DNA of 64,000 bases from Klebsormidium nitens (GCA_000708835.1 DF237412.1:6350-70349), one strand, 5' to 3'. Positions 37,001 to 50,058 are shown, numbered from the stretch's first letter. Notes: a model not told the origin generated them from the sequence alone. A program made the numbers and translations.

Positions 37001-38567
37001 GGTGGATTGCGGCGGGGAACCCAGCAAGTGATGCAGACGTCATCAAAAAGAGAAAAAGATTCGAGATCGAGCAGAACTTCAATGCGCAGCAGACAGAACT
37101 GGTCATAAAGGTGCGTATCCAGTTCTTGATCCCGCTCTCACTCGCGACCGACAGTTTCAATTGAATCGGTCATTTGATCCTGTTGGCTGCCTTTGAAACG
37201 GCTTTTACGAAAAACGGTGACTTCCTTGGTTCTTCCGAAAAGCTAGATTTAGCGCCGACTTTGCTTTGAAAAGGTAAATGCAAGATATACCAGGAAACTT
37301 GTCGTTGGTCTATCGAGCGTATAGGATAGATTCGGACACCCAATTTTGTCATTTGCTTGTTGTCGATGCATTGAGAGTGCTTAGTAGTCGGGCTGCAATG
37401 GCCGCAATGGAGGTGGTCAGCGGGACTGATTTGTGGCTCACTCATGTCAAACTAAGCGGCCACATCACTCCGCGAATCTCGCTGACTTTTCTCCTGTGTT
37501 CTCCGTCTGATAGGTCATCGCCCAGCCCGGCTTCTACGCCCAGCTGGAGCCCTTCCCGAAGGCCTTGTGGGCGCTGCAAACGATGCTTCAGGTAGGCGAA
37601 GCACAAGGCTCTACACGCGTTTGACTTATTCAGAACTTGTTGGAAGACTCACCCCTTGGCGTTCTGCGTCAAAGTAGCGCCGAAACGGTACATCTGAAAG
37701 GCCGTTAACGGACACAGGACCGTTTCCGTACGACAGTGGCGCCGAACTAGGCGCGCTCTTTATTGATTCTGGCGATGCATTGGCGCCGCAGAAGCCAATG
37801 ACCCAGAAGCGCCATTCAGGCGTTTTTCGTCGCCGTTCGTCACCCGAGATGCCCACGGTTAATCTTCATCTCCGTGTGCACACCTTTCTGTCAGCACTTC
37901 GACATTCTTCCTCTGGGCCCCCGGATCATGATCATAAGTAAGATCATCTCTGCGCAGGGTTCGATGCGCTTCGTGTAACCTGAAAGAATCCAAGGCTTCC
38001 GTTCCGACTGAAAGGCGTTTCTTATCGCAATGTCTCGTCCTCTTGCCGACTACGGGGGTTGATATTCACTTTACGGGGGTTGATTTTCAGTGGCTGAAAC
38101 GTCGAACAGGCGATATTGTGGACGGAAATATCTCTCGATTGAAAGAGAGAACTTATGAGAACTTCTCCTCCCGCAGTCTGGCATCGACGTGAAGCTGGTG
38201 ACTTCCCCGCACCCCTGCTGCCGCGCTCAGTGCACAATCGAGAAATACGAGTGGGTTGCCAAGCACCTAGGGGATGAGTGGTTCAAGCGCCTTATCATCA
38301 CCGCAGATAAGACGGCAGTCCGAGGGGACATTTTGATCGACGACAAGCCTGCCGTCGTTGGGTAAGTGATATGTACAGCTGGCAGGCATGTTTCGTACTC
38401 TTCATACATGCCAATGGCGCCTTCAACTGCTCGTTTTGGAACAAGTGTCCTGGAACGCTCTGAAAATGCAGGGGTGTTGGTGAGCTTTTTGGATCAAGTG
38501 CGCTGCAATATGGTCTCTCTTTTTTCTGGCATTCTTTCTGACGTACCACTTCTTGCCTTGTTAAGTC

Positions 38568-38606
<39 letters not shown>

Positions 38607-38976
38607 CCGTCGTACTCGCAGCAGCCTTTAAGGTGACTGGTGCGGGTCTGATTGCCTCGAGCTGACGAGATGCTTGCACGGTATTGATCACTTTAACGCC
38701 ACCAAGCGCAAATGATTGAACGAAACTGCCTGTGAACTTCGTCCACTGACTCGCATCTCCACTCGCTATTGTCTATGCGCCTTATGTCCACCTGAGACGA
38801 TGAACCTCTGCGGCGTTTCCACCAGGTCCATGAAGCCGCAGTGGAAGCACGTGCTCTTCAATGCGTCTTACAACGAGAAAGTCACAGGCAAGCCACGGTT
38901 GACTGCTTGGGAGGACTGGGAGCGCGCTGTTCTCCCACCTAGTCACCACAAGATTCGCAGGTCCTTCGGTGCGTGA
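31031..38976 (+). CDS. GT4-type glycosyltransferase fused to 5'(3')-deoxyribonucleotidase
   Basis: Exons: 31031-31192, 31693-31773, 32277-32375, 33284-33433, 33609-33732, 34379-34479, 34778-34999, 35522-35692, 36049-36168, 36508-36616, 36947-37110, 37514-37591, 38177-38361, 38826-38976; all GT..AG, all in phase, 638 residues. After an acidic Ser-rich leader, residues about 45-405 form a GT-B glycosyltransferase: the N-terminal half has CAFFSHSLQ and LVSPKDGPMRADFEALGV, the C-terminal half VGTVCNRKGQLYSAKAF and the EX7E nucleotide-sugar motif EVLPLCICE (Glu328, Glu336) before RPVIATRIDGIPEAL. Residues about 447-638 match the NT5C-type HAD phosphatases that remove 5' phosphate from deoxypyrimidine nucleotides: motif I VLVDLDNTVVDWD (nucleophile Asp450, Asp452), motif II LVTSP, DKTAVRGDILIDDKPAV (Lys and the Asp pair), and the C-terminal QWKHVLFNASYN. 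No signal peptide or membrane span; likely cytosolic. Donor sugar and acceptor are unknown. Three exons (30 to 50 codons) of the N-terminal half are small but fit in phase. Confidence 0.88.
38568..38606 (+). repeat. Tetranucleotide microsatellite (GCTT)n
   Basis: Nearly ten uninterrupted GCTT units inside the last intron of the fusion gene (between exons 38177-38361 and 38826-38976). Read on the other strand it gives a spurious Ala-Ser-Lys-Gln repeat frame. Confidence 0.97.
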
Positions 38977-40457
38977 TCCGGTCCTGCTTGCGTTGCAACG
39001 GTTCAAGACAGTAGTCTGAAGTGATTCTTAGGTACTTCGTACAACACTGTTGTGTAGTCCTTTAAGGAAAGGAACATTTTGTTGGGGTGGATGTGTTGTA
39101 ATTTTGGCGAAGTGGATGTGTTGTAAGTGCAAGTATGGGGAAGACCACCAGGGCACAGGGGCTTAGCGCAGGATTCAAAGTAGCGGCGTTGCGCAAGATT
39201 CTTCAGGTACCTGACTGTACAATATTGTCGAGATTGTTTGACCCTTTGAATTCAGAGGGCTCTGTACCATAGCAGTTCTGTAGCAGATTCACAATGTTGG
39301 AAGCAGAGGATGGAGCGACATAGTCGATCTATTGACGTTGCGCAAAGGCGCCTGTACTGTCAAAGCTACTCGTGACTCGTACACACTGATTGAATATCGT
39401 GACCGAATTGTGGAACTTGCCCTCGGGCCTTGCGCGCAAGTTGGGAGTGCTAGGGGCAGATGCGCTCTTCCTTCGCGGATCATGCAAACGTACCCTCCAG
39501 TAATACATTGTGCAAGTTTTGAGCGAAGCGACTAATTACGTCGGAAAGGGCATCCGCGGAGCAAACGAAGCGCGGCATGCCACATGCAATGCTGTGACGT
39601 GTGTTACTACATGAACCCGAAAATCTATCTGCATTGCATGCACATAGCATCATGCATCACATTATAGAAGCGACGTACTAAAACATGGGGCTGAATGGGG
39701 TACACAGAAGGTTTGTATCGCATAATTATTGCCGACTCGGATTTTACTATCGAGTTAAAGACCGCGCACGCGTCAAGATATAACGGGCCCCTCAATGACT
39801 GAGTTACCCTATTGCGCTGTGTATGTTTATGTGCACATGCAGATGAATGGTCATGAATGGGCGTTTACTCTTTTCTTAAGTTAGGTAGTTGATCTGCTTC
39901 GATGTTTTATAGGCGATATATGGTTATCACGACAATTACTACCAGAACTGTATATTTTCAGTCCAACGATTCTATACATGTCATTGGATCACAACTCTGC
40001 GTGCCTAGCCAGCTGCACAAACTCTCACCTAGCCATTCGCGAATTCCTTTTTGCTACACGGGCTGCCTAGTCCGGCCCCATGATGTGTTCTCCAGTTTAT
40101 CGTTTGCGTGCACGTTTACTCCTACAACTTAATTGCTACAATCTAGTTGCATGGCATCTATCTTTGTAACCTGCACATTGCAGGACAGCTTCGAATTTTC
40201 AATCTACCTAAACGCCTTCAACTTTGGCAATACTAGATTACTCTAAGAAAGACAAACTTCTAGTCACTGCTACTTCTTTCGAAGCTGCTCCACTAGCTGC
40301 GACTACAATCTTATCTTTCACTAGCTGCCTAGTCCTCCTTGCATCTCCTGAAGATTGAATGTTACACAATTTAAGATCTTTGCGCATGCAATAAATCGAC
40401 GAAACCACCGGAAGTGTCAACAAGATGGCCCTTGCACGACGACTGCAGCTCCTGACA
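38977..40457. other. Convergent intergenic region, no gene seen
   Basis: Lies between the 3' ends of the fusion gene (+) and the transporter gene (-). AT-rich in its second half, with a short direct repeat GTGGATGTGTTGTAA at about 39090 and 39113. No exon recognised. Confidence 0.45.
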
Positions 40458-43400
40458 CTACTTCGAGAGTGTTAGCAACGTGGCCGCCACGACGAGCACC
40501 GCTCCCGAGATCCAAAATATGGTCCGGTTTCGTTTCCCCTTCATCTCGTCGAACATAAAGATGCCCCACAGGCCGGAAACGAATAAGCTGCTCTGGACGA
40601 TAGGGTATGCGAGACCGTAGCCCAAATATCCAATGGCAAACATCTTCAGTACGGTGGAGGCATTCCAGCAAAGGCCAGCCGCTACACCTGCTCCAAACAA
40701 AGGGATCAGTATTCAGCTTCATCTTACTTGATACCCGTATCTCAAGAGCTTGAAACAAACTCTAGTCTCTGCCAGAACGTCGAAAGAAGGTTTTGGAGAA
40801 AAAAGCTTGGCATAAGGAGTGTCCCGTGCTCTATAGAAGCGGAGTTGACGCTTCTAATTTGTCTGGTCGTGCTGAAAGCCAGTTCGCCGAGAACGTTCGA
40901 CATCGTACCAGTTTCAGCGTCGGTCAGTGACTCGATTCATTTAACACCAAAGAATGCTTTTAAATGCTTGCGATGTTAGCCTCGGACGCAACGAACACGA
41001 ATTCATCTGAAGAATGGTTCTAAAGCATCCAAATGGAAGGTCACCCATCGACCAGAATCTGATATATACCCAAGGTTGGGAAGGTGAGAGGCCTTGCAGT
41101 CGGCTGAACTGATTGGCCTACGAGAAAAGAAACTATAAGCCCCATAGAAAAAACAGTAAAATCCGGTAGATCCAGATAAGCCGAACGTCCCCAATATCCA
41201 CAGAATTCACCCCCGTCGACTCCAGCAAATACCTGACAATCGTTCCCTCTGACTGCGCATTACAGGAAATTCATCCTGGAGTCACTCTCGAACGGTAAAA
41301 ATCCACAACCTTTCGCAGGCACGTAGCTTTACGGCACCCTTGGAACATGTGGCAAGCTGAGGCGAACACGTGGCAAGCCTTTCGCCAACGCAGCCAGGAC
41401 CGTTACAATGTCAGAGTCAGACATGATGGCCCCCGTTTGGGCTCAGTACTGACCCGTGGCGATTCTCCGCAAGACCTGTGTCAAATTGTGCATCCTCGTA
41501 ACGCGCACTGGGGTCTGAAGGTTCAGGTTGAAGTGCTTCATCAGGTATAGGAACAAATTTCTGACACGAGGCAAACTTGAAAGAATCGGGGCGACTCGAA
41601 TATTACCTGGCAACGCCGCAGTCTTGGGCTTTAGCTCGATTCGCTCTCTCCTGTAAAGGTGCGGCAGAATGGCAACAACCGGTGCGCCAATGAGCACTCC
41701 CGCGATTAGCGACGGAAGGTAGGCGATCCCACGGGCGGACTCCGGCACGAATTGCATCGGCGCCAGGATCAGACCCCCAGTCGATCCGGCAATAACCGAG
41801 AAGAATAAACCAGCTGCAGAGCAAAACACAAGGTTGTTTATGGTGTTTGGGACAAGAGACATTACCAAGCGTTAGGTTAGGGAGCCAGGGGACGACTCTA
41901 CCTTTCAAATGGAGACTTCAGAGTCAGGCTGAGAAAAGGATCTTCAATCCGAGGTTGGAGAAGACAGTTCTTTGAAACCAAAGCAGATTCTTGACCAGAC
42001 TGTCTACCCTGCCGATAGAAGATGAGAAGTTATGACATTGCTGACCATGTCTGTAGACTTAGAACTGTATCCTTTGTTGCTGCTTACAGTGCGCTCGGAC
42101 AAACTTCCTGCCAACAACCAGTAAACCAGAAGCAGTAAACGACAAACGCCAGGGAAGAATTGCCACTTGTAAGGAACGGATGGACCAGCCAACTGAAATG
42201 CGTTCTGGTGAAAGCCTTTCTCTTTCAAGCAAGCAGGCCCAATAGCAGCGGAATGAAAAAGTAGACCGGCAACAAAAACCTTTTTTAAGACTCTCCTTTC
42301 TCACCTGCGAAGTGCCACAGTTTCTTGTTATTCTCCTTGTTGCCAAGCAATCCCGCCACCTCATCATCCTCCATATCAGATGGCCGCCCAGCATAGGCTA
42401 TGCCCCCAATGCTAGCTAATAGTAAGCCCAGAGCAGATAATGCAAGAGGCATGTTTCGGAGGTTGCCCCCATTCGGATCGAAGAAGAGGCCGAAACAGAA
42501 GGACATGAGGGATTCTGTCCCGCACTTGACGCCGGTCCCCACAGACGCGCCAAGGAAGCCTGAGAATGAAGTGGACGGTGTCAGAGTGTGAAGACTCGCT
42601 TGAGTTGTGAGTATCAAAGGGTAAGGCCGACAGGTGCATGAAACTGTCGTAGCGACATGGCCACAGAGGGGCAGAGCAAAACTCATACTTGAACCAGCAA
42701 TTGCAGTGCCTATGCAAAGAACGCAAGTAATCGCCCATTGAAAATATGAACTGCTGGAAGTTGCAGTATGTAGTGAAAACAGGCGACTCCGCTTGGATAT
42801 GGGCAGACTGCCAGCGTAACGCCTCCACCTGGCATGACCAAACTGACAAGTCGGTAACCAAGGACACCATTAGGGCCGTGGTTGAAAAAACACAGAACTA
42901 TATTACTAAGGAGCACAATCTTCACAGCCGCAAGCATACTGCAGCCCAATCTACCCCTGGAAATCAGTCTATCTGTACTCCTCTCATCCTTTAAGTACAG
43001 ACAGACTTTCTTAGGGCGACCCAGGGTCAATGTTTGCTGGCATCTTCTGGAGTTTGAAAACCTATGAAGGACGAAAGTTGAAACCTTTGCCGGGTGCAGA
43101 TATAAAGCGTCTTTTTTCAGGACTCTTGAAAGGCTCACATGCTGGTGGCATGCATGCGCCAAAAGAAAGCCATAAGGCACTTGAGAAACTACAGACAAGC
43201 TGGGTGCAGGCTCAGTTACATTTGAACCTCACAGGCAGTCTCATTCAGTTCACCGAGCAACAGAGCAGAGTCAATGCCGTAGCCTTCACTTAACATCGTT
43301 GGTTGCCTTCACGAGAGGCCAGCGATTTACGTTGTACACTCACTTACGGTCACAAAGGCCCATGCAATTGTTGTCGACAAGAGCATCCCACTAATCAGGC

Positions 43401-43641
43401 CCAGCGGTTGCCAGACGAGCGGCCCATGCAGCGCAGCAATCACCAGTCCGCTTGTGGAGAGCCCTAGGCAGGCCCACAGATTAAATACGGTGTCATCGAC
43501 GTCAGAAGGCTTGAACCCGTCCTTTGCCAGCACACTGTAAGTGCCATTGAACACTGCAGAAAGCAGAGCTAGCAGGAAGCCTGTAATGATGCTGCTGGTG
43601 GGGGCGGTGAGTGCGTCGAGGGCGGTCAGCAAAAGCGCCAT
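40458..43641 (-). CDS. TMEM144-like drug/metabolite (sugar) transporter
   Basis: Exons in transcript order: 43641-43348, 42709-42665 (provisional), 42559-42305, 41813-41607, 40687-40458, giving about 340 residues, close to the usual TMEM144 length. Hydrophobic helices are visible throughout: ITGFLLALLSAVFNGTYSVL, SVGTGVKCGTESLMSFCFGL, LALSALGLLLASIGGIAYA, IAYLPSLIAGVLIGAPVVAI, YPIVQSSLFVSGLWGIFMFD and a last span SGAVLVVAATLLTLSK with the C-terminal lysine. The motif LWGIFMFDEMKGKRN matches the LWGVFLFKEIKGRRN-type loop of TMEM144/RhaT-like transporters, which are predicted to move carbohydrates across membranes. Exons 3, 4 and 5 join in phase; the link from exon 1 to exon 2 does not (exon 1 ends in phase 0, exon 2 needs one more base), so a tiny exon or another splice site is missing. 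Divergent from dapF. A decayed copy of its 3' half lies at 25.2-26.1 kb. Confidence 0.8.
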
Positions 43642-44307
43642 CTTTCTGCAGCGTTTCCGCGCTGTCCCTGAGGTCTAGAGATCCGCTTCACAGGACTGCA
43701 GCCTAGCAGTTCTTCCACCAGGTTCCGTTCAGCCGCAGTTTCTCCAGTGAATCACACCAGCAGCAGGCATGCAGCTAACAGCTGATACCTCCCGACATGC
43801 TTTCAGCTTCAAACCCCGAAAAGATGGACCTAAAAGAAGCGGAGGGAAGGGTCCAGAAGCCAGAGAGCGCAGGACAGACGGCTTCTAAGCTGCATGTGCG
43901 CATGCCAATGGCCCTTGCTTGCATGCAATTCAAGCCTCAGCAAGAAATGAAGCACAGCTTGGTTGGGTTTCCCCTGGTTTCTCTGTAGCAGTGTAGGGTT
44001 TGACACTTGGTTAAGCGAGGGCGGTGACGTTGCCCCTGACGGTTGTCCAGTTGCGCAGCCGAGCACCCAGTATTAATTAACGCCGTCTTTCTCGCCGACC
44101 CCAGAACGGCATCACGGCTTTCCAATTCTTCCGCACGAACCATGCAACGGTTATAGATAACCCTATCCATGCGCGGGGAAGCCGCTCGTTCAAGACGTAG
44201 CTTCAAGTTCAAGTTTTCCAGGGAAATTTTATCAGACCAGTCCTGACTTTGCTGGTGTTTGCCAACCTTCGTTGCTTAGATCGCGCCCCAAGGAGCTGGC
44301 ATTTGGG
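43642..44307. promoter_or_regulatory. Divergent promoter region between transporter and dapF
   Basis: The two start codons face away from each other, 666 bp apart. Both promoters and 5' UTRs must lie here. No TATA box or operator can be assigned confidently; short open frames in this stretch are not supported. Confidence 0.55.
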
Positions 44308-47300
44308 ATGGCTTTGACAGCTGCGAGGCTTGTTTCAAGTGGGCAGCTTGCTCTCACATTTAGGACTTCCGACTGCGGTTATGGCCATGGTTTCAAGAAC
44401 GATAGGGTAAAGGTGCATCAGAGGCTCCCACGGAAGAACACGATTGCAATGGGGGTGGGGGTAAGTGATGCTGTGAGTTTGTGTGATCATTGATTTGAGC
44501 AGTTTCATCCGTACTACTCTGCTCCCCTTTCATTTTTTTATGTTTCTGTCTGCTCACGGCCCATTGCAAAGAACTCGCTTTTGTTCCTTTCAAGCGTGTG
44601 ATGGATGAGAAACCCGTCACGGTAAGAGCAGAAATGCATCAAGGGATCAGCTGTTCTTGTTGGCCGATGCTGCCTTGGGTGGTGTTATTATTGATCTCAG
44701 CATATACATGCCATGCTCTATGAGGACTTCTTTTCTGCCAATCTTGGTGGTTTCAGTGCTTTCAAATTTTCAAGTCAGCGCCACCGTAAATTATTCCTTC
44801 TGATGTTGAAGACAAAGCGTGCTCAGTGTAATTCTATGTTCCTCACCAATCTCCGTGCATCTTCCTTCCTTACTGCCTGTTCTTCTGAAGGTGTGTCTGA
44901 AAGCTGCACATCAGCTTCATTAGAAAGTTATCGTCCTGCCCCTCTTTAGAAGGCAATGTTGTGAACGGGGCTGCCCGGGCATCTCCGCACGTTCCTCAGA
45001 CGTGCATACTAACTGTAGCTTCTTAAGAACATCCCAAGAAGACTTCCATTTGTAGAGTCCTGAATCCGGTACTTCACCCTGAAGGCTTTCTTGAGTATGC
45101 CACCCCTGGCTGGGCCCTTACATCAAACAGTTGTTTCTTGGTGCAACTTATATTCAACCCCAGTGCCTTGAAGCGGTTGCTTACTTGAAGCATTGGACCG
45201 TTCTGATTGTCCCCAGCTGGCTGCAGAGTGGTTGAGGTCCGTTCTCTGCGGTGCTCGACGGTAAGGGCAGCCTTGTCTTCCTCCAAAGTTTTACACGAGC
45301 TCTTTACGTTGTTTTTCAGTGGAGGCTGGCAAAGGTCCAGTTTTACCCTGTACTGAACGGTATGGATCAAACTTCCGCAGGCAACAGAGTGTCGATGTGA
45401 CAGTGATTATCATGCCAGGTATATGCAGATTCAGATCATCTTTCTGCAGAAGCAGACCAGGATTTTGTGCCATTGTGATTCACCGCAATCCAGCTCCTCA
45501 TTTGCTTCCACTTCATGCCTCATCTGCCGGCATCTAATGGAGCTTGTTTCCAGTCAGGGTCCTCTACCTTGGTAATTTAGGTCACCCTTTTCCTTTATTT
45601 GGCTCAACCTGTTTTCATACCATTCTTTGAAGATTCTCCGAGAAGGAATACTGAGTTTTGTCTTCGACTCGCAGAAAGCCAAGGTTGAGTTCGTCAAGTA
45701 TCAAGGCCTTGGAAACGACTTCCTTCTGGTCGACAACCGGGACCGGTCAGAGCCGTCAATCAGCCCCGAGCAAGCAGCGAAATTGTGCGATCGGAATTTT
45801 GGGGTGGGGGGCGATGGCGTCATCTTCGTGCTGCCGGGGAAAGACGGTGCTGACTACACCATGCGAATCTACAACTCGGACAGCAGTGAGCCAGAGGTGA
45901 GGGTTCCTTTGTCAAGGTTGATTCCTCAGTGGACGGTGCAAGCGATGTACCGGACCATTTGCGAGACATGTCAGGGGTGGATTGAGGTCGTTAAGAAATG
46001 GTCGCGAGTTATTAAGGGTGGATTTAGGCAGGTGAGGCAGACTAGCTACCGAATTGGAGTCCGCTCCAAGTCGAGAGTAAGCAACGGGGAGCTATTGGCG
46101 TGACAATGTGAATGGCCAGAAAATCTTAAGCAACTCACGGTCACAAGGTTTGGTCTGGGCTGTGATGGGACAACTGGACCTAACTTAGGTAAGGGCGAAA
46201 CGGATACCTCCATGTGCGCTAAAGATCCTCAAGGATAGCGTTCATTTCGTCCGTTGCCTGCAGACTCTGCCGTTGAAAGGAGTCATTACGCACTTGGCTT
46301 CTGGGAGCTTCGAAGAGTTCAGACAGTCCTTGTTTATGCGAGTCTTCGGTCTGATTTGTCCGACTAAACAAACTCGCAGATGCTGATTGTGGAAACAACG
46401 GCCCTCAAACTGTCTTGCAAAGAACAGTCCTCTTGTAGCCTGGTCTACTTTGGATCAAATTCGTTTCGCTACTTCGGGCAACTCCGAAAACCGAACGGGA
46501 GAGGGAAGCAGACAGTCGGGACGGCAAGCTTTGCACGATTGCAGTTGTCCCGGAGACATGCACGAGCTTTCGATAGGGTGCTGGTTTCTTATTGGCTGCA
46601 ATTGACTTTCGCCTCAGCGCTCTGATGTAGGACATTTTTCGGGGGTTCTGGAAGTGTATCAAAGTTCGTGTGCGGTCCTGCGGAAGTGGTCGTCAAAGCA
46701 TATGGATTTCTGTTTTGGACAACAAAAGAAACGCTGAGTGTCAAGATGACCGGCGCTCCCAGATGAATACCGTTCTATTTCACACGTCCGACGTAAGTGA
46801 ATCTGTTAGACGAGGTTTTGGCAGACCCAAGCGCAACTTGCGCTGGAGAGCACAATCATCGCCCGTGTTAGCTCTTCATCTCTTCGAACCGACGATACTT
46901 CGCCACTGTTTGTACGAGTACCTCCATCCAAGCCACCAGCGGTTGGTACAAAGCAGGACACAAATCAACGTGGGAGACCCTGCAACAGGCAAGGCATTCC
47001 GTTTTCAACATTTGGACTTCACGAGAAAAAAGTAATTTGCTTGCGCAGATGTGCGGGAACGGCATCCGGTGCATGGCGAAGTTCGTCGCAGACCTGGAGC
47101 AGGCGTCCGGGTCCAAGGCGTACACAATCAACACGCTGGCGGGGCCGATCAAGCCGGTGCTACGGGATGATGGCCAGGTGTGTTTTTGTGATCAGAACAA
47201 GATCGAACGAGACAGATTGGTGCATCGCAACCGGCTGAAACTCCTCTAATTGCGAGCTAGAAGTCTTAGTTCTCATGTCCGGTTTTAATCTGTGTCAGAA

Positions 47301-50058
47301 CTCGTCACTTGTCTGAGCTTCTCACGTTTGAATCCATTGGGAAATCAGCTCGTATGTCGCTGTAGCCTTACCGAGGCAGCATCTTGGGATTGGTGATCGA
47401 ATTCCTACATCCAATACTGACATGGCTCACGTGATCTCATCCTGTTCATGCTGTTCCGGTTGTCGTGTATCCCGTAAGGAACCGTGTGTCTACGATTCGG
47501 GCACTTCGATGCACTCTCAGACGCATCCTCACAGCATTTTGTTCAATTTGGGAGTCTTTGGCGCCCACAAAATGGATCTGCATTGAGAACCCGGCTTGAT
47601 GTATGCAGGTCGTGGTCGACATGGGGCCACCGATTCTAAAAGCTGCCGACATCCCGACGACTCTCAAGCCTACGCGCGAGGACGGGAGCGTTGTCGCGGC
47701 GCCGTTAGAAGTGGACGGGCTGACGTGGGCCGTGACGTGTGTCAGCATGGGGAACCCGCACTGCATAACGTTTGGCTGCGTAGGGGCTGAGGAGGTGCGC
47801 GTTTTGGGGTTCTTGAGAGTCAGAACTTGAGAGTTTTGGGTTCAGAATTTTGGAACTTGGAAATCTGGAACTTCGGAACAGCAGCCAACTTTTCGTAGTC
47901 GTCTTAGCAGTGCGGCCATGTTCTTTTCCTCTCTTCCCACTCCGCCTCCAGTCTCAACAACGTTTAACACTAGCTGCATCAGGAAACTCCACGCCCTTTC
48001 GATGACGTTTCTTTCGGCCTGTGGCGCTACCTTGATCCACGGACACTGGGCTACTACATATCTGCCTTTGCGGCTTCGATCTCAATAGCTTTATCAAGAA
48101 GTAGAATATATTTCTTGGATTCAGACATTTCAATGACTGCCGACATTCCTTGTGGCCCCTGACCGTTGGTGCTGCCACTATTCGCACGCTTCACCGCTTG
48201 GAAAAGCACGAGAGAGGCGTCGAAATTCTCCTTCCCGCCCGTCTTACACCCTGTCAAAAGCTGTTAGACGTATGTACCTTGATAAAATTGACACGCCAGG
48301 TAGATTGACCATGGAATTGCTCGACAGAATGCGTGGAAGGAGAACGTGGACCAAATTCGCTCGTTTGGGAACCCCAAGCTCTAGAACCCTTTCCGGCCCG
48401 CAGGCCGGTTCGGGGTTCGGACTCCTCTGTATATTTCGGTACCGGGCCATTCACGGTACACTGTACCCTTCTTCTTTTGCTGGCGGTCGTAGGTAGTGTG
48501 GTTCGAAGCAGAGTACCGGGAAGGTTGCCCGGTCATTTTCACGAGTGCCGGGGGCAGCTACACCACTTGCGCGCAGTCCAGGGCTGAGTGGGGGTTCGAA
48601 AAGTCCGAATTTGGTTTACGTTCTCCTTCCATGGGTTCTGACACCATCCTTTATCTGTCTTCTCAGGGATTGAAAGTGTCAGAGATCCCGCTAGCGCACA
48701 TAGGGCCTCTGTTCGAACGCAACGCCGTATTCCCTGCCCGGATCAACACAGAATTTGTCGAAGTGGTGTCAAGAACGAGGCTAAAGATGCGAGTGTGGGA
48801 GAGGGGCGCAGGTAACGGATCAGCTATCCCGACTAATCATTTCACAACATTAATTGCATCCCCTTAACAATTGTGAAACGCTGCAAGTATCGCTTTGTCC
48901 TCTGGATCTCTCTTGACCTTTGTACGGTATGAGCTGGTCAGCGAACGACCCCATGTTACGGCCAAATCGAGCGATACTTGACAAGAGATTCCGCTTCCTC
49001 TTGGCTGTACATCTTCGCTTCGAAGCCGATGGCTGCACCGAACTGCGTCTTTGTCGTGGTTGGACGGACCCACGGCAGAAAAGGCCCCGTACGAATCGTC
49101 TGACGTCCGCTCGTACGATTTGACGTGAAGACATCTGAGGAACTCTCAAGGTCCTTCTCAAAGAGGAAGCTGAATCGAGAGTTGATCTGATCTTGGATTG
49201 ACAGATTTGAAAGACGGCCACAAAGAATCAAATCAGAGCTTTCAATAAAGTCGGCAGGGTGAAGCAATCAGAACGAGCAACAAGAAGCGTGCAAAGTGCT
49301 CTTCGTCCCGATCCTTTCCTGCTTTGGTCTCTGGCATAGTGGTGCCTCCAGCGTCGTTTGACGCTGAAAAAGGAGGACCGTGCAAGGGACGCGCTTGACC
49401 TCGCTAAATTCAATTTTGTAAACCTTCAACTTGGTGGTCATTTGCAGGGCCGACACTTGCTTGCGGAACGGGGGCATGCGCGCTGCTAGTGGCGGCAGTT
49501 CTTGAGGGACGGGCAGAGCGGGTAAGCCTAGAGTGCCCACTAAACCCAATCTGACGGTCTCTGCGCTTGCTCGGACCGACAAAATGGACGGACTGAAAAA
49601 CGGAGCACTCTCAAGGATTCCCCTTGATCAGACTTTCTCATGACGACGAATCAGATCTAGTCGATTTGCCGATTTTGGCGGATGATTTTGAGAATCAGAT
49701 CTGGAATATCCAAGCTCTCCGGTAGTGCTGCTTCTTTTGGCCCATGCTTTGACAGATGGCGGAAGTACCTTGTCGGACCGCGTCACACTTGTGCATTCCT
49801 GCCAAGGGGTCGTCTACGGTCTGCATCGCCAGAAAAGTTCTGAGCAGCTATGTGATTGTACTTTCGTTTTTGGAACTCGCCGGAAGCTTGCCATGCGAGG
49901 TGGACTGATGCCGGATCCTGTATCGCTTTTTCCAGACATGCACGGTTGAGCTACCAGGAGGCCCTCTTGAGATTGAGTGGCGGGAATCAGACAACCGCGT
50001 CTACATGACGGGCCCTGCGGAAGCTGTTTTTGAAGGTATCGCGCAGGTCAACGACTAG
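44308..50058 (+). CDS. dapF: Diaminopimelate epimerase, plastid type
   Basis: Exons: 44308-44460, 44595-44621, 45675-45896, 47049-47177, 47609-47794, 48667-48811, 49448-49521, 49936-50058; all in phase, 352 residues. The enzyme interconverts LL- and meso-diaminopimelate, the last step before decarboxylation to lysine. The first about 60 residues ([18 protein letters not shown] onward) are Ala/Ser/Arg-rich and look like a chloroplast transit peptide. Family motifs follow in order: [16 protein letters not shown] (from about residue 67), [28 protein letters not shown] with the first catalytic cysteine (Cys136), [31 protein letters not shown], and [20 protein letters not shown] with the second catalytic cysteine (Cys293), then [11 protein letters not shown] and [12 protein letters not shown]. 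Both catalytic cysteines are intact. The 27-nt second exon is inferred from borders and phase only. The nuclear gene with a leader, as in plants, supports a photosynthetic host. Confidence 0.93.

Noticed and set aside
42710-43198. 162-codon minus-strand open frame between transporter exons
   Set aside because: It lies in the intron between 43348 and 42709, does not resemble the family and has no consistent phase.
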